A stretch of 64,000 nucleotides of DNA from Bacillus pumilus (GTDB taxonomy: Bacteria; Bacillota; Bacilli; Bacillales; Bacillaceae), in contig NZ_LT906438.1 in assembly GCF_900186955.1 (NCBI RefSeq), positions 2,480,001-2,544,000 of the forward strand, in the 5' to 3' direction. The notes beneath the pieces are model-generated. The model saw only the letters and a list, made by a program, of their open reading frames with translations. It was not told where the DNA came from and made no database searches. Below are positions 30,261 through 42,256 of the stretch, in pieces (position 1 is the first letter of the stretch; every line of letters starts with the position of its first letter). Made by a program: the position numbers and the translations under genes.

Positions 30261-31268
30261 TTACAAATAAGAAATTTCTTCAATATCTTTCAGCATTGTG
30301 CAAGCTTCTCTCAGCTCTCGTTCATCAAATTCATACAATAGATGTAATTCTTCGAGGTCAATCTCAATCCCATGCATTTCATAGCCGACTTTATGAAGTG
30401 CTGCTGCCCAAAGATTCGGATCTGTGTATTTAGGAAGAAATGGATATAGCACAAATAAGTGCCTGCGCCATAACTCTTCCACGCCTTGATAAAGGGTTGG
30501 GTTCTCATTGCCGAGTGTGTCATCGAGCTTACGAAGAACTTGCTGAAGCAGCGGCATTTGCTCTGGCTTGACAGCCTCAGAAGGAATAAGCGTTAACGAA
30601 TCACCGAACTTCGTCACATGAACCGGCTTTGCCACATCATGATCTGACAGAAGCTGCAGAATCAATGATTTGACCAAAGGGTTTCCATCAGGCTTTTGTA
30701 GGATCGTATTTAATAGACCCATATGCGGCGTAATGTTTCGGTCTTTCAGCGAATGGATGAACTGCACCTGCTCTTCTGGCCGCTCGAGCATATCATCTAT
30801 ATTGATTTCGCCGTAGTCATCATCGTCTTCATCTAAAATCTGTTCAGGCGATTCGATCATTTTTCTACTAAATTCGAGTAGCTTGTAAAAATGCTCCGCG
30901 CTTTCTGCTGGAAGGTGGTTTTCCTCAAGTACTGCTTCAATTGTCTGCTTCACTTCTTCATATTCTTTCAGCTGAATTAAGATTGTCATATACACTTGAA
31001 GCACGGTGAAGTAATGACCATATCCTTCATGCAACATCTTCTCACACACACGCTTTGCATCCTGCAGCTCGCCCAGCTCCAGAAAACAAATCGCCATACC
31101 GAGATGAATATCGGATTCTTCATCGTCATCATAAGATTTTGCTTCTGAAAACAAGTGAAGCGCCTCTTGATACTGTTTATCTTTTAATGCTGCCATTCCT
31201 TTTTCAATCAGTCTTTCTTTCAGACCAGGAAACAAAATGACATTATCTTTCTTCTTGTCATGTTTCAT
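30261..31268 (-). CDS. ysoA: TPR-repeat protein YsoA
   Basis: 335-aa cytoplasmic protein rich in helices. TPR-like repeats are visible at the start (GMAALKDKQYQEALHLFSEAKSY, then DIHLGMAICFLELGELQDAKRVCEKMLHEG), followed by an acidic linker (DEDDDDYGEINIDD, about residue 145). The remainder is helical and contains the conserved tail LYEFDERELREACTMLKDIEEISYL. Function unknown; it lies between leuD and tig as in B. subtilis. Confidence 0.92.
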   Translation of the reverse strand: MKHDKKKDNVILFPGLKERLIEKGMAALKDKQYQEALHLFSEAKSYDDDEESDIHLGMAICFLELGELQDAKRVCEKMLHEGYGHYFTVLQVYMTILIQLKEYEEVKQTIEAVLEENHLPAESAEHFYKLLEFSRKMIESPEQILDEDDDDYGEINIDDMLERPEEQVQFIHSLKDRNITPHMGLLNTILQKPDGNPLVKSLILQLLSDHDVAKPVHVTKFGDSLTLIPSEAVKPEQMPLLQQVLRKLDDTLGNENPTLYQGVEELWRRHLFVLYPFLPKYTDPNLWAAALHKVGYEMHGIEIDLEELHLLYEFDERELREACTMLKDIEEISYL

Positions 31269-31356
31269 GCTTACGTTCCTTTCGGGCGCATATTTTTTAT
31301 CAGTTTACCAACGAAGGTTAGTAAACACAAGTAACGAGAGGTTTTCATGCAAAAAA

Positions 31357-31386
31357 GAAGCCGTCACACCTCGGGTGGACGGCTTC
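31357..31386 (-). terminator. ilv-leu operon terminator (after leuD)
   Basis: Perfect 9-bp stem GAAGCCGTC/GACGGCTTC with a 12-nt loop and TTTTTTG on the minus strand, directly after leuD. It closes the ilv-leu transcript. Confidence 0.88.
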
Positions 31387-31393
31387 TTGTTGT

Positions 31394-31993
31394 TTACGCA
31401 CGCAGCCAGCTGCTGCGCTTATCTTCAAATGCTTGAATGTCATCTTCTAGTAGTAAAGTTAATGAGATCTCATCATAGCCATTCAGGAGCATTTCTCTCC
31501 AGTGAGGATCCACATCAAAAGGAGTGATATTCCCTTCGTGATCTTCTATTTGCTGTTTTTCAAGATCAACCGTCATCTCATACCCTTTGTTCTCATATGA
31601 CGCAGCGAATGTTTTCCACACATCATAATCAAGACGAATCGGAAGCATCCCATTTTTAAAACAGTTTTGGTGAAAAATATCTGCGAATGATGGTGCGATG
31701 ACAATTTTGAAACCATAATCATCAAGTGCCCAAGGAGCGTGTTCCCTTGATGATCCGCAGCCAAAGTTTTCTCCTGCGATCAAAATGGATGAACCTTCAT
31801 AAATCGGCTGATTCAGTTCGAAATCAGGATTTGGGCTGCCATCGGCTAAATACCGCCAGTCGAAAAAGGCAAACCGGCCATATCCTGTTCTTTCAATTCT
31901 CTTCAAAAATTGCTTCGGAATAATTTGATCTGTATCTACGTTGATACGGTTAAGCACAGCGGCTTTTCCTTTGTGTGTGACTAAAGGCTCCAT
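31394..31993 (-). CDS. leuD: 3-isopropylmalate dehydratase small subunit
   Basis: 199-aa swivel-domain subunit of isopropylmalate isomerase, which converts 2-isopropylmalate to 3-isopropylmalate with LeuC. Typical motifs are NVDTDQIIPKQFLKRIERTG near the start and ENFGCGSSREHAPWALDDYG (about residues 73-92). Last gene of the operon, 13 nt after leuC. Confidence 0.98.
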   Translation of the reverse strand: MEPLVTHKGKAAVLNRINVDTDQIIPKQFLKRIERTGYGRFAFFDWRYLADGSPNPDFELNQPIYEGSSILIAGENFGCGSSREHAPWALDDYGFKIVIAPSFADIFHQNCFKNGMLPIRLDYDVWKTFAASYENKGYEMTVDLEKQQIEDHEGNITPFDVDPHWREMLLNGYDEISLTLLLEDDIQAFEDKRSSWLRA

Positions 31994-32006
31994 CTATGAC
32001 AACTCC

Positions 32007-33422
32007 TTACACGACTGTTTTCTCTTGATTAAACTTCCTGACATCGACAAACCGGCCATGTATTGCAGCCATTGCGGCCATTGCCGGGCTGACAAGATGC
32101 GTTCTCGCACCTTTTCCTTGACGACCCTCAAAGTTACGGTTTGATGTGGATGCGCAGCGTTCACCTTCTGGTACCACATCGTTATTCATGCTTAGACACA
32201 TACTGCAGCCAGATTCTCTCCATTCAAATCCTGCTTCAAGGAAGATTTCATGAAGACCTTCTTCTTCTGCTTGCAATTTGACGCTTTGAGAGCCAGGCAC
32301 GACAATCGCTCTGACATGATCAGCTACCTTTTGTCCTTCTATCATAGAAGCTGCTTGGCGTAAATCAGTCATTCTTGAGTTCGTACATGAGCCAATAAAC
32401 ACATGCTCAATCGTAATATCTTCAATACGCTGATGCGGATGAACCCCCATGTATTCGTACGCACGAATCGCTTCTTTTTGGTCATCCTCTTGCGCAAAAT
32501 CATCAGGTCCTGGGATGGATGCATCTACAGGCAGCACCATTCCTGGGTTAATTCCCCATGTGACCATTGGTGAAATCTCATTCCCATCTAAAACAATCGT
32601 TTTATCATAGGTTGCACCCGGATCTGTTTTAAGTTCTTCCCATTCTTTAATCGCTGCTTCGAAGTCTTCTCCCTGCGGTGCATATTTGCGGCCGCGGCAA
32701 TATTCAAAGGTGACTTCATCAGGTGCAATCAACCCTGCTCTTGCGCCTGCTTCAATCGACATATTACAAACGGTCATACGTTCATCCATCGTCATGTTTC
32801 TGAATACTTCCCCAGTGTATTCAATGACATAACCTGATCCGAACTTCACGCCATGCGCGCCAATGACTGCTAAAATGACATCTTTGGCCGTTACCCCTTT
32901 TTGCAGCTTTCCGTCTACTCTAATTTCTAATGTTTTCGGACGCTGCTGCCAAAGTGTTTGTGTGGATAGTACATGTTCAACCTCACTTGTACCGATGCCA
33001 AAAGCAAGTGCGCCAAATGCGCCATGAGTGGATGTATGACTATCTCCGCAAACGATTGTTTTTCCCGGAAGTGTCAAACCAAGCTCTGGTCCAACGACAT
33101 GGACGATTCCTTGGTCTACACTGTGAAGGTCAGCTAGACGGACACCAAATTCAGCACAGTTGCGCTCTAGAGCACTCACTTGTTTTTTAGCAACCTCATC
33201 TTTGATCACAAATCGATTCACAGTCGGGATGTTGTGATCCATCGTCGCAAACGTGTTTTGAGGTCTTCTCACCTTGCGCCCTTTTTGTCTTAATCCTTCA
33301 AACGCTTGAGGCGATGTCACTTCATGCACCAAGTGCAGATCAATATATAAAAGGTCTGGTTTCCCCTCGCCGCTTTTGACAACGTGCTGATCCCATATTT
33401 TTTCGATGATTGTTCGAGGCAT
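32007..33422 (-). CDS. leuC: 3-isopropylmalate dehydratase large subunit
   Basis: 471-aa aconitase-family subunit carrying the 4Fe-4S cluster. Cluster cysteines are in [14 protein letters not shown] and [29 protein letters not shown] is the classical signature. Start is ATG 33420-33422 ([13 protein letters not shown]). A GTG ten codons upstream is in frame but the GGGAGG ribosome site lies between the two. Works with LeuD in leucine synthesis. Confidence 0.98.
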   Translation of the reverse strand: MPRTIIEKIWDQHVVKSGEGKPDLLYIDLHLVHEVTSPQAFEGLRQKGRKVRRPQNTFATMDHNIPTVNRFVIKDEVAKKQVSALERNCAEFGVRLADLHSVDQGIVHVVGPELGLTLPGKTIVCGDSHTSTHGAFGALAFGIGTSEVEHVLSTQTLWQQRPKTLEIRVDGKLQKGVTAKDVILAVIGAHGVKFGSGYVIEYTGEVFRNMTMDERMTVCNMSIEAGARAGLIAPDEVTFEYCRGRKYAPQGEDFEAAIKEWEELKTDPGATYDKTIVLDGNEISPMVTWGINPGMVLPVDASIPGPDDFAQEDDQKEAIRAYEYMGVHPHQRIEDITIEHVFIGSCTNSRMTDLRQAASMIEGQKVADHVRAIVVPGSQSVKLQAEEEGLHEIFLEAGFEWRESGCSMCLSMNNDVVPEGERCASTSNRNFEGRQGKGARTHLVSPAMAAMAAIHGRFVDVRKFNQEKTVV

Positions 33423-33462
33423 AACCCTTTTCCTCCCTCTACCTAATTCCACAAGATTCTAT

Positions 33463-34560
33463 TTATACAATTGTTTTCGCGCGCTGCTTGAGTGCGTCTA
33501 CAACTGCATGAGTGATGTCTTCAGTTGTTTGATACGTTCCCTCTTTTGCCGATAAATCCTTTGTTCTTTTGCCAGAGGCAAGAACAGCTTCCACAGCTTC
33601 TTCTATGGCAGCCGCTTCATCTTCTAATGCAAAGGATGTTCTAAGCAAGCTTGCTGCCGACAAAATAGTTGCCAGAGGGTTTGCGACGTTTTGCCCCGCA
33701 ATATCGGGTGCTGATCCATGAATCGGCTCATATAAATGAAGGCCGGTGCTTGATAGACTAGCAGATGGCAGCATACCGAGTGATCCAGTAATCATTGAAG
33801 CCTCGTCACTTAAGATGTCACCAAACATATTCTCTGTCACAATGACATCAAATTGTGCAGGCTTATAAATCAGCTGCATGGCGGCATTATCAACGAGCAT
33901 GTGCTCAAATTCAACGTCTGGATATTGAGAAGCCACTTCTTCTACCGCATCCCGCCATAGTTTACTAGAAGCCAGAACATTCGCTTTATCCACAGACGTT
34001 ACTTTTTTCCGTCTCGTTAACGCCATGTCGAATGCTTCTTTTAGTACACGGACAATCTCTTCCTTTGTATAAAGAAGCGTATCAACCGCAGCTTCTTTTC
34101 CTTCTTCATCTGTATAGCGCTCGCTTGGTTCACCAAAATAGAGACCACCTGTTAATTCACGAACGATGACAAAATCGACTCCGTTAATGTGATCCTGTTT
34201 TAACGGTGACGCCTCGCTTAAGCTATCGAACACTTTGACAGGACGAATATTAGCAAATAAGTCCAATTGTTTACGAATGGCGAGTAAGCCTTTTTCCGGA
34301 CGAAGCTCTGGTGGATTTTGATCCCATTTGGGTCCGCCGACTGCTCCTAATAAAATCGCATCAGCGCTCTTGCATACATCAACCGTTTCTTTTGGGAGCG
34401 GATTATTTTTTTCATCTATTGCGATACCGCCAATGAGCGCCGTTTCGAATTCGAATTCGTGCCTAAATTGAGCCGCTGTCTCTTTGAGGACAGCGACCGC
34501 TGATGTCACAACTTCCGGTCCGATTCCATCGCCGGGCAAAAGTGCAATTTTCTTTTTCAT
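33463..34560 (-). CDS. leuB: 3-isopropylmalate dehydrogenase
   Basis: 365-aa NAD-dependent beta-decarboxylating dehydrogenase converting 3-isopropylmalate to 2-oxoisocaproate. LPGDGIGPEVV opens the protein. RELTGGLYFGEPSER is the substrate loop, and the family signature NMFGDILSDEASMITGSLGM lies at about residues 238-257. It is 18 nt downstream of leuA. Confidence 0.99.
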   Translation of the reverse strand: MKKKIALLPGDGIGPEVVTSAVAVLKETAAQFRHEFEFETALIGGIAIDEKNNPLPKETVDVCKSADAILLGAVGGPKWDQNPPELRPEKGLLAIRKQLDLFANIRPVKVFDSLSEASPLKQDHINGVDFVIVRELTGGLYFGEPSERYTDEEGKEAAVDTLLYTKEEIVRVLKEAFDMALTRRKKVTSVDKANVLASSKLWRDAVEEVASQYPDVEFEHMLVDNAAMQLIYKPAQFDVIVTENMFGDILSDEASMITGSLGMLPSASLSSTGLHLYEPIHGSAPDIAGQNVANPLATILSAASLLRTSFALEDEAAAIEEAVEAVLASGKRTKDLSAKEGTYQTTEDITHAVVDALKQRAKTIV

Positions 34561-34578
34561 GAGGACCTACCTCCTTTC

Positions 34579-37165
<2,587 letters not shown>

Positions 37166-37684
37166 TTAGACAATTGAAATTGTTTTATTTTGTTGCGGCT
37201 TTTGCTGATTATCTCTCGCAAAGGCCGTGGTGCCAGTTCTGGCGACTTCTTTAATGCCGTATGGCTTAAGTAATTCAATGAGTGCTTCAATTTTTGAAGA
37301 CTCACCTGTCACCTGAATGACGACACTCTCTCTGCTCACATCTACAATAGAAGCTCTAAATGGTTCAATGACCCCTGTGATCTCCATTCTAGATGCTGGT
37401 GCAGAAACGACTTTTATCAAAGCCAGCTCTCGCTGGACGATTGATTGGTTTGTAATGTCTGTTACTTTGAGAACATCAATTTGTTTGTTCAGCTGTTTTG
37501 TTAGCTGTTCGATGTCTTTCTCTTGGTCTACATGGACGACGAACGTGATGCGTGATACATCTTGAATCTCAGAATGGCCGACCGTAATGCTTTCAATGTT
37601 GTAATGTCGTTTAGTAAAAAGGCCAGTGATTCGGTTCAGTACGCCTGATCGATTTAATACAGTCAACACAATAATTCTTTTCAA
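37166..37684 (-). CDS. ilvH: Acetolactate synthase small subunit
   Basis: 172-aa regulatory subunit with an N-terminal ACT domain ([31 protein letters not shown], here noted only by its first and last parts) and a second ACT-like C-domain. It activates IlvB and confers valine sensitivity. ATG overlaps the ilvB stop by 4 nt. Confidence 0.97.
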   Translation of the reverse strand: MKRIIVLTVLNRSGVLNRITGLFTKRHYNIESITVGHSEIQDVSRITFVVHVDQEKDIEQLTKQLNKQIDVLKVTDITNQSIVQRELALIKVVSAPASRMEITGVIEPFRASIVDVSRESVVIQVTGESSKIEALIELLKPYGIKEVARTGTTAFARDNQQKPQQNKTISIV

Positions 37685-39405
37685 GGTTTCACCCCCACCA
37701 TCTCATGAAGTCCTTTCCCCGGTGCTACCATCGGGAATACTTTTTCATCTCTCGCTACATTGACATCGATGAAAACAGGCTCTCTAGAGGTTAGCGCTTC
37801 TTCAAGCTTTTCTTTCGCCTCTTCGTCTGTTGAGATTCTGATTCCTTTAATGCCATAAGCTTCAGATAATTTAACGAAGTCTGGCTGCTCTGAAAATTTA
37901 GAATATGAGTAGCGTTCTTCGTAGAAAATTTCTTGCCATTGTCTTACCATTCCAAGGCTGTGATTATTTAGAACAATCACTTTCACTGGAAGGTTCAGCT
38001 CACGGATAACGGCAAGTTCTTGCAAGGTCATTTGGAAACCTCCGTCTCCTAAAATCGCCACAACCGTTGCCTCTTGATCAGCCAGCTGAGCGCCGATGGC
38101 TGCCGGTAAACCGAAGCCCATTGTACCAAGGCCACCAGATGTGACCCACTTATCAGCATTTTCAAATGGATAGAACTGCGCTGCCCACATTTGATGCTGT
38201 CCAACATCAGTTGCCACAATGGCTTCACCTTTTGTGAATTGATGAATGTATTCAATCAGCTTTTGAGGTTTAAAGCCCTCTGCTTCGTTTTCAACGTACC
38301 AGAGTGGATATTCTTCCTTCCACTGATCTAGTTGGTTTTTCCATTCGTCTGACTCTCCTTGCTTCCCGTCTTGCTTAATCAGCTCTTCAAGGACTAGCTT
38401 ACTGTCTCCAACAACCGGGATATGGGTATGAATGTTCTTGCCAATTTCTGCTGGGTCGATATCGATATGTGCTACCTTCGCATGTTTCGCAAAGTGATTG
38501 AGATTGCCAGTTACCCTGTCATCGAATCTCGCACCAATTGAAATGAGCAAATCACATTGATGAAGAGCCATGTTCGCTGCATATGTGCCATGCATACCAG
38601 CCATCCCTAGGAAAAGAGGATGCTTTGCCGGGAAGCCGCCAAGTCCTAGCAGTGTATGAGCGACTGGAATTTGCTGCTGCTCTACATACTGCCTTAACTC
38701 TTCAGATGCTTTGCCATGAAGAACGCCAGCTCCTGCTAGAATGACCGGTTTCTTCGCTCTACTGACAGCTTCTACTAATTTGCGAATTTGCAAATAGTTT
38801 GGCTCTACTTTTGGCTGATAACCAGGTAAATCAATTGGCTGATCGTATTCAAACGTTCCTTCAATGCCTGCCACATCTTTTGGAATATCAATCAAGACTG
38901 GACCAGGTCTTCCTGTCGTTGCGATGTGGAACGCTTCTTTAATGACGCCCGGTAATTCCTCTGGATTTCTCACCTGGTAGCTGTGCTTTGTGATAGGCAT
39001 TGTGATGCCGAGCACGTCTGCTTCCTGGAAAGCGTCTGATCCAATGACTGAGGTTGCCACCTGTCCTGTGAAGACAACAAGAGGAAGTGAATCAATCATC
39101 GCATCTGCAATTCCTGTGACTAGGTTTGTCGCTCCTGGTCCTGATGTAGCAATGACAACACCCGGTTTACCAGATACTCTAGCGTATCCTTCTGCTGCAT
39201 GAATCGCTCCCTGCTCATGCCTTGGCAGGACATGAAATAAACCAGAATCATAAATTTTATCGTAGATCGGTAAAACCGCTCCGCCTGGATATCCGAAAAT
39301 GACTTCTACTTTTTCTCTTTTGAGTGCTTCAATTAGCATGAGTGCACCGTTCATCGTTTGTGGTGCTTTAGATGTTTCCGTCTCCACTTGTACATTTGTC
39401 CCCAT
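37681..39405 (-). CDS. ilvB: Acetolactate synthase large subunit
   Basis: 574-aa thiamine-diphosphate enzyme condensing pyruvate with pyruvate or 2-oxobutyrate. [19 protein letters not shown] and [18 protein letters not shown] contain the ThDP-activating glutamate region. [19 protein letters not shown] is the metal/ThDP motif in the C-terminal domain. Start is ATG 39403-39405 ([10 protein letters not shown]) behind AGGAGGAAATCAA; an upstream in-frame start eleven codons earlier contains this ribosome site. A T-box leader precedes it. Confidence 0.99.
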   Translation of the reverse strand: MGTNVQVETETSKAPQTMNGALMLIEALKREKVEVIFGYPGGAVLPIYDKIYDSGLFHVLPRHEQGAIHAAEGYARVSGKPGVVIATSGPGATNLVTGIADAMIDSLPLVVFTGQVATSVIGSDAFQEADVLGITMPITKHSYQVRNPEELPGVIKEAFHIATTGRPGPVLIDIPKDVAGIEGTFEYDQPIDLPGYQPKVEPNYLQIRKLVEAVSRAKKPVILAGAGVLHGKASEELRQYVEQQQIPVAHTLLGLGGFPAKHPLFLGMAGMHGTYAANMALHQCDLLISIGARFDDRVTGNLNHFAKHAKVAHIDIDPAEIGKNIHTHIPVVGDSKLVLEELIKQDGKQGESDEWKNQLDQWKEEYPLWYVENEAEGFKPQKLIEYIHQFTKGEAIVATDVGQHQMWAAQFYPFENADKWVTSGGLGTMGFGLPAAIGAQLADQEATVVAILGDGGFQMTLQELAVIRELNLPVKVIVLNNHSLGMVRQWQEIFYEERYSYSKFSEQPDFVKLSEAYGIKGIRISTDEEAKEKLEEALTSREPVFIDVNVARDEKVFPMVAPGKGLHEMVGVKP

Positions 39406-39483
39406 TTGATTTCCTCCTCTTTGTCTTGCTTCAGTCAAGTTTTTTCACCCTTTTCTATTCAAGATCGAGATTTTAACCATATA

Positions 39484-39775
39484 AAAAAGCCTTCTCACCC
39501 CACAATGACACTACTTTTCACTAGGTCAAAGGGGCGAAAAAGCTTTGTTTTTCGCGGTACCACCCTTGTTCACAGCAACATCTGCTGCCGTCTCATGGAC
39601 ATCTTTCATCCATTTTGGTAACGAGTGAGCAATGTCACTCGGTCTGCCCTACTATCATTTCAAGCAGACACTCAGAGGTGAGTTCACTTTAGAAAGTAAC
39701 ACCGGTTTCCAGCTACCACCGGCTCTCTGTAGATACTGACTCTAAAACTACTAGTCCTCTTCAACGTTTATCGAT
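39484..39775 (-). promoter_or_regulatory. T-box leader (leucine specifier) between ilvE and ilvB
   Basis: On the minus strand: AGAGAGCCGGTGG in the stem I base region, GAACTC with specifier CTC (Leu) at 39680-39682, the conserved GGGTGGTACCGCG (39553-39565), and a terminator formed by GCTTTTTCGCCCC and GGGGTGAGAAGGC with a T6 tail ending near 39484. The leader begins only about 10 nt after the ilvE stop, so it acts as an attenuator inside the operon. I found no convincing sigma-A promoter directly before it. Confidence 0.93.
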
Positions 39776-39781
39776 ATCTAT

Positions 39782-40696
39782 TTAGCTTGCGTGAATGTTT
39801 TCATCTGTAAAAACGACTTTTTCTCCTTCTTCAACGACTCGCTTGCGGAATTGTTCAAGAAGTTTGTTTGTGTGAACCCCAGGTTTCCCTTCACCGATTG
39901 TACGGCCGTCAACCTTTACAACGGCAATCACTTCGGCTGCTGTTCCAGTTAGAAAAACTTCTTCTGCTGTATACACATCGTGCCTTGTGAATGGTTCTTC
40001 TTTCACTTCATAGCCTAAGTCTTCTGCAATCTCCATGATGGCATTTCTTGTGATGCCTTCAAGAGCGCCGATATAACCTGGCGGTGTATAGAGCTTACCT
40101 TTTTTATAAATAAACACATTGTCTGCAGAACCTTCTGCCACGTACCCTTGATCGTTCAGCATCAGTGCTTCACTCACACCGGCCATATGGGCTTCGATTC
40201 GGACAAGGATGTTATTCAAATAATTTAATGATTTCACTTTTGGACTCAGTACATCGGGACGATTTCGCCTCGTCGGTACCGTCACAATATCAATACCTGT
40301 TTCATATAGGTGCTTTGGAAAGATGGCCAGCGGCTCTACAATGATCACTGTGTTGGCTCTCCCGCAGTTGTTTGGATCTAAACCAAGATCACCAGCTCCT
40401 CTTGAGACAACAAGACGGATATAGGCATCCTTCAGTCCGTTCCTTTCAACTGTATGAATCATTTTTTCCGTGAGTTCCTCAAGTGAATATGGAATGTTCA
40501 GCATAATCGATCTGGCGGAATCATACAGGCGGTCTAAATGTTCTTTCATTCGAAAGATATTTCCGTTATACACGCGTATCCCTTCGAACACACCGTCACC
40601 GTATAAGAAGCCATGATCATAAACTGAAATTTTCGCATCCTCTTTTTTCACGAGTTCATCGTTTAAAAAGATCCACTGTTCCTTTTGGTCTTCCAT
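39782..40696 (-). CDS. ilvE: Branched-chain amino acid aminotransferase (class IV)
   Basis: 304-aa fold-type IV PLP enzyme catalysing the last step of Ile/Leu/Val synthesis with glutamate. It begins IFLNDELVKKEDAKISVYDHG with the family signature GFLYGDGVFEGIR (about residues 29-41). The PLP lysine is in SPKVKSLNYLNNILVRIEA (about residue 155-160), and EGSADNVFI and LTGTAAEVIAV hold the phosphate-binding loops. Resembles archaeal/E. coli IlvE more than the IlvK type. It is the first gene after the ilv-leu type promoter, ahead of the T-box. Confidence 0.95.
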   Translation of the reverse strand: MEDQKEQWIFLNDELVKKEDAKISVYDHGFLYGDGVFEGIRVYNGNIFRMKEHLDRLYDSARSIMLNIPYSLEELTEKMIHTVERNGLKDAYIRLVVSRGAGDLGLDPNNCGRANTVIIVEPLAIFPKHLYETGIDIVTVPTRRNRPDVLSPKVKSLNYLNNILVRIEAHMAGVSEALMLNDQGYVAEGSADNVFIYKKGKLYTPPGYIGALEGITRNAIMEIAEDLGYEVKEEPFTRHDVYTAEEVFLTGTAAEVIAVVKVDGRTIGEGKPGVHTNKLLEQFRKRVVEEGEKVVFTDENIHAS

Positions 40697-40735
40697 TTTC
40701 AGTGAGCACCCTCTCTTTCAAACAAAAAGTAGTTG

Positions 40736-40750
40736 AATTTTCAGACACTT
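40736..40750 (-). promoter_or_regulatory. CodY-like box in ilvE leader
   Basis: AAGTGTCTGAAAATT on the minus strand has two mismatches to the CodY consensus AATTTTCWGAAAATT. It lies about 55 nt downstream of the -10, in the 5' untranslated region of ilvE, where binding would block elongation. Confidence 0.6.
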
Positions 40751-40805
40751 TATATTAAAGCGCCTCACGCTTGCTCTGCGTGTTTGTTTAGCTTTTGTTG
40801 AACCC

Positions 40806-40834
40806 ATCTTACGCCGCTTTCCATACAGTGTCAA
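40806..40834 (-). promoter_or_regulatory. sigma-A promoter of the ilvE-ilv-leu operon
   Basis: TTGACA (40829-40834) and TAAGAT (40806-40811) on the minus strand, 17-nt spacer. The -35 is perfect. It is flanked by cre and CodY-like sites. Confidence 0.85.
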
Positions 40835-40846
40835 CAGCATTTTTAA

Positions 40847-40861
40847 AATTATTAGACAATT
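40847..40861 (-). promoter_or_regulatory. CodY-like box upstream of the ilv-leu promoter
   Basis: AATTGTCTAATAATT on the minus strand has three mismatches to the CodY consensus and lies just upstream of the -35 box. Confidence 0.5.
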
Positions 40862-40880
40862 TAGACTAATCAAAATTAAA

Positions 40881-40894
40881 TGTATACGCTTACA
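40881..40894 (-). promoter_or_regulatory. cre (CcpA) site upstream of the ilv-leu promoter
   Basis: TGTAAGCGTATACA on the minus strand matches the cre consensus TGnAArCGnwwnCA at every specified position. It lies about 50 nt upstream of the -35, a position suited to activation, as reported for CcpA at the B. subtilis ilv-leu promoter. Confidence 0.8.
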
Positions 40895-41094
40895 CCTTTG
40901 CTAGACAAGGAATGAAAAAAACTTAAAATTTTTTGTATTTTTTCTTCAATTGATTTACTTTACCTGAACGCTTTTCATTTGAGAAAACGTTTGTCATATT
41001 TTTTCACATTATTTTTAATGAAGACTGGTAGATTCCAGCGCTTTTGATTTTCTTTCGGTATGCCTTTCTAAAGCGTTTTCCTATGAATTTATGA

Positions 41095-41100
41095 TAGAAT
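41095..41100 (+). promoter_or_regulatory. candidate extended -10 of pgl
   Basis: TGATAGAAT provides a TGn-extended -10 (TAGAAT) 29 nt before the pgl start; the -35 is weak. The A/T-rich stretch upstream (40920-41090) holds no ORF. Confidence 0.35.
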
Positions 41101-41129
41101 GAGAGCATCTTATAGAAGGAGGGCAATAC

Positions 41130-42173
41130 ATGGCTAACATCAGAGGTTATATCGGAACGTATACAAAGGGAGACAGTAAAGGCATTTATACTTTTACATT
41201 AAATACGGACAAGCAGCAGATCGAACAAGTAGAAGTGGCTGCTGAACTTGAAAATCCTACATATTTAACCGTCTCAGATTCTCAAAAATTTGTGTATGCT
41301 GTTGTGAAAGAAGGATCACAGGGCGGCGTGGCTGCTTATCAAATCGATGCAGAAACCGGCACACTTCGTTTCATCAACCAAGAACTTGCCGAAGGCGCTT
41401 CTCCTTGTCACGTCAGCGTGGACAGTCAAACAAAAACAGCTTTTACAGCAAACTATCATAAAGGAACAGCAGAGATGTATGAAATCGATGCTGAAAATGG
41501 CTCAGTGATTCGCACGCTGTCACAGGCGCAGCATGAAGGAACTGGCCCTAACGAAGATCGTCAGGAAAAACCGCACACTCACTTTATGGGTCTGACACCA
41601 GATGAACAATTTGCAGTGGCTGTTGACCTTGGGACAGATGGCATTTATACGTATAAGAAAGAAAACGGCAAACTTGAGCTTGCTCATACATTTGAAACAA
41701 AACCAGGCACCGGGCCTCGCCATATTACATTCCATCCAACGAAACCTGTGGCATATGTGATGACAGAGCTAAGCTCAGAGGTGATTGTGCTTCGTTACTT
41801 TGAAGATGGTCATTTCGAAGAGATTCAAACGATCGCAACCATTCCAAGCGACTTTACAGAGAACAATCAAGGCAGTGCCATTCACGTCTCTTCAGACGGC
41901 CAATTTGTTTATGCAGGAAATCGCGGACATGACAGCATTGCGATTTTTAAAGCAGACGCTGACGGCCAATTAAGTCTTGTCGAGATTGCTTCTTCTGAAG
42001 GAAACTGGCCTAGAGACTTTGTGCTTGATCCAACTGAAGAATTCCTCGTCGGTTCAAACCAAGAGTCTAGCAACCTAGTGTTATACAAACGCGACAAAGA
42101 AACAGGACGACTCACTGTCTTACAATCAGACATCTCAGTCCCTCATCCAGTTTGCGTGAAATTTTTAGGATAA
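41130..42173 (+). CDS. pgl: 6-phosphogluconolactonase (YkgB/Pgl-type)
   Basis: 347-aa seven-bladed beta-propeller lactonase hydrolysing 6-phosphogluconolactone in the pentose phosphate pathway. The start GYIGTYTKGDSKGIYTFTL and repeated blade motifs (NPTYLTVSDSQKFVYAV; GPRHITFHPTKPVAYV; GSAIHVSSDGQFVYAGNRGHDSIA; GNWPRDFVLDPTEEFLV) identify the family. GAAGGAGGGCAATAC precedes the ATG. It is divergent from ilvE and followed by a hairpin terminator. In B. subtilis the orthologue (ykgB) is elsewhere on the chromosome. Confidence 0.93.
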   Translation: MANIRGYIGTYTKGDSKGIYTFTLNTDKQQIEQVEVAAELENPTYLTVSDSQKFVYAVVKEGSQGGVAAYQIDAETGTLRFINQELAEGASPCHVSVDSQTKTAFTANYHKGTAEMYEIDAENGSVIRTLSQAQHEGTGPNEDRQEKPHTHFMGLTPDEQFAVAVDLGTDGIYTYKKENGKLELAHTFETKPGTGPRHITFHPTKPVAYVMTELSSEVIVLRYFEDGHFEEIQTIATIPSDFTENNQGSAIHVSSDGQFVYAGNRGHDSIAIFKADADGQLSLVEIASSEGNWPRDFVLDPTEEFLVGSNQESSNLVLYKRDKETGRLTVLQSDISVPHPVCVKFLG

Positions 42174-42180
42174 TGAAAAA

Positions 42181-42202
42181 AAGCCTCCAACTGTGGAGGC
42201 TT
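42181..42202 (+). terminator. pgl terminator
   Basis: Perfect 9-bp stem AAGCCTCCA/TGGAGGCTT with a 4-nt loop, preceded by AAAAAA, so it may work better in the minus direction; on the plus side only CATATTGTTG follows. Confidence 0.55.
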
Positions 42203-42211
42203 CATATTGTT

Positions 42212-42250
42212 GACAAAGGGCTAAAATGATCTTGATTTTAGCCCTTTGTC
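42212..42250. repeat. Perfect 16-bp inverted repeat between pgl and the DUF1232 gene
   Basis: GACAAAGGGCTAAAAT and ATTTTAGCCCTTTGTC are perfectly complementary with a 7-nt loop. The gap lies between converging genes. No T-run follows on either strand, but the hairpin is very stable and may stop transcription together with the neighbouring stem. Confidence 0.7.
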
Positions 42251-42256
42251 TTCTTT

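Noticed and set aside
39782..39900. A separate promoter for the ilv T-box inside the ilvE 3' end
   Set aside because: Only poorly spaced boxes (for example TTTACA with 21 nt to TAAATA) were found, so read-through from the ilvE promoter is preferred.
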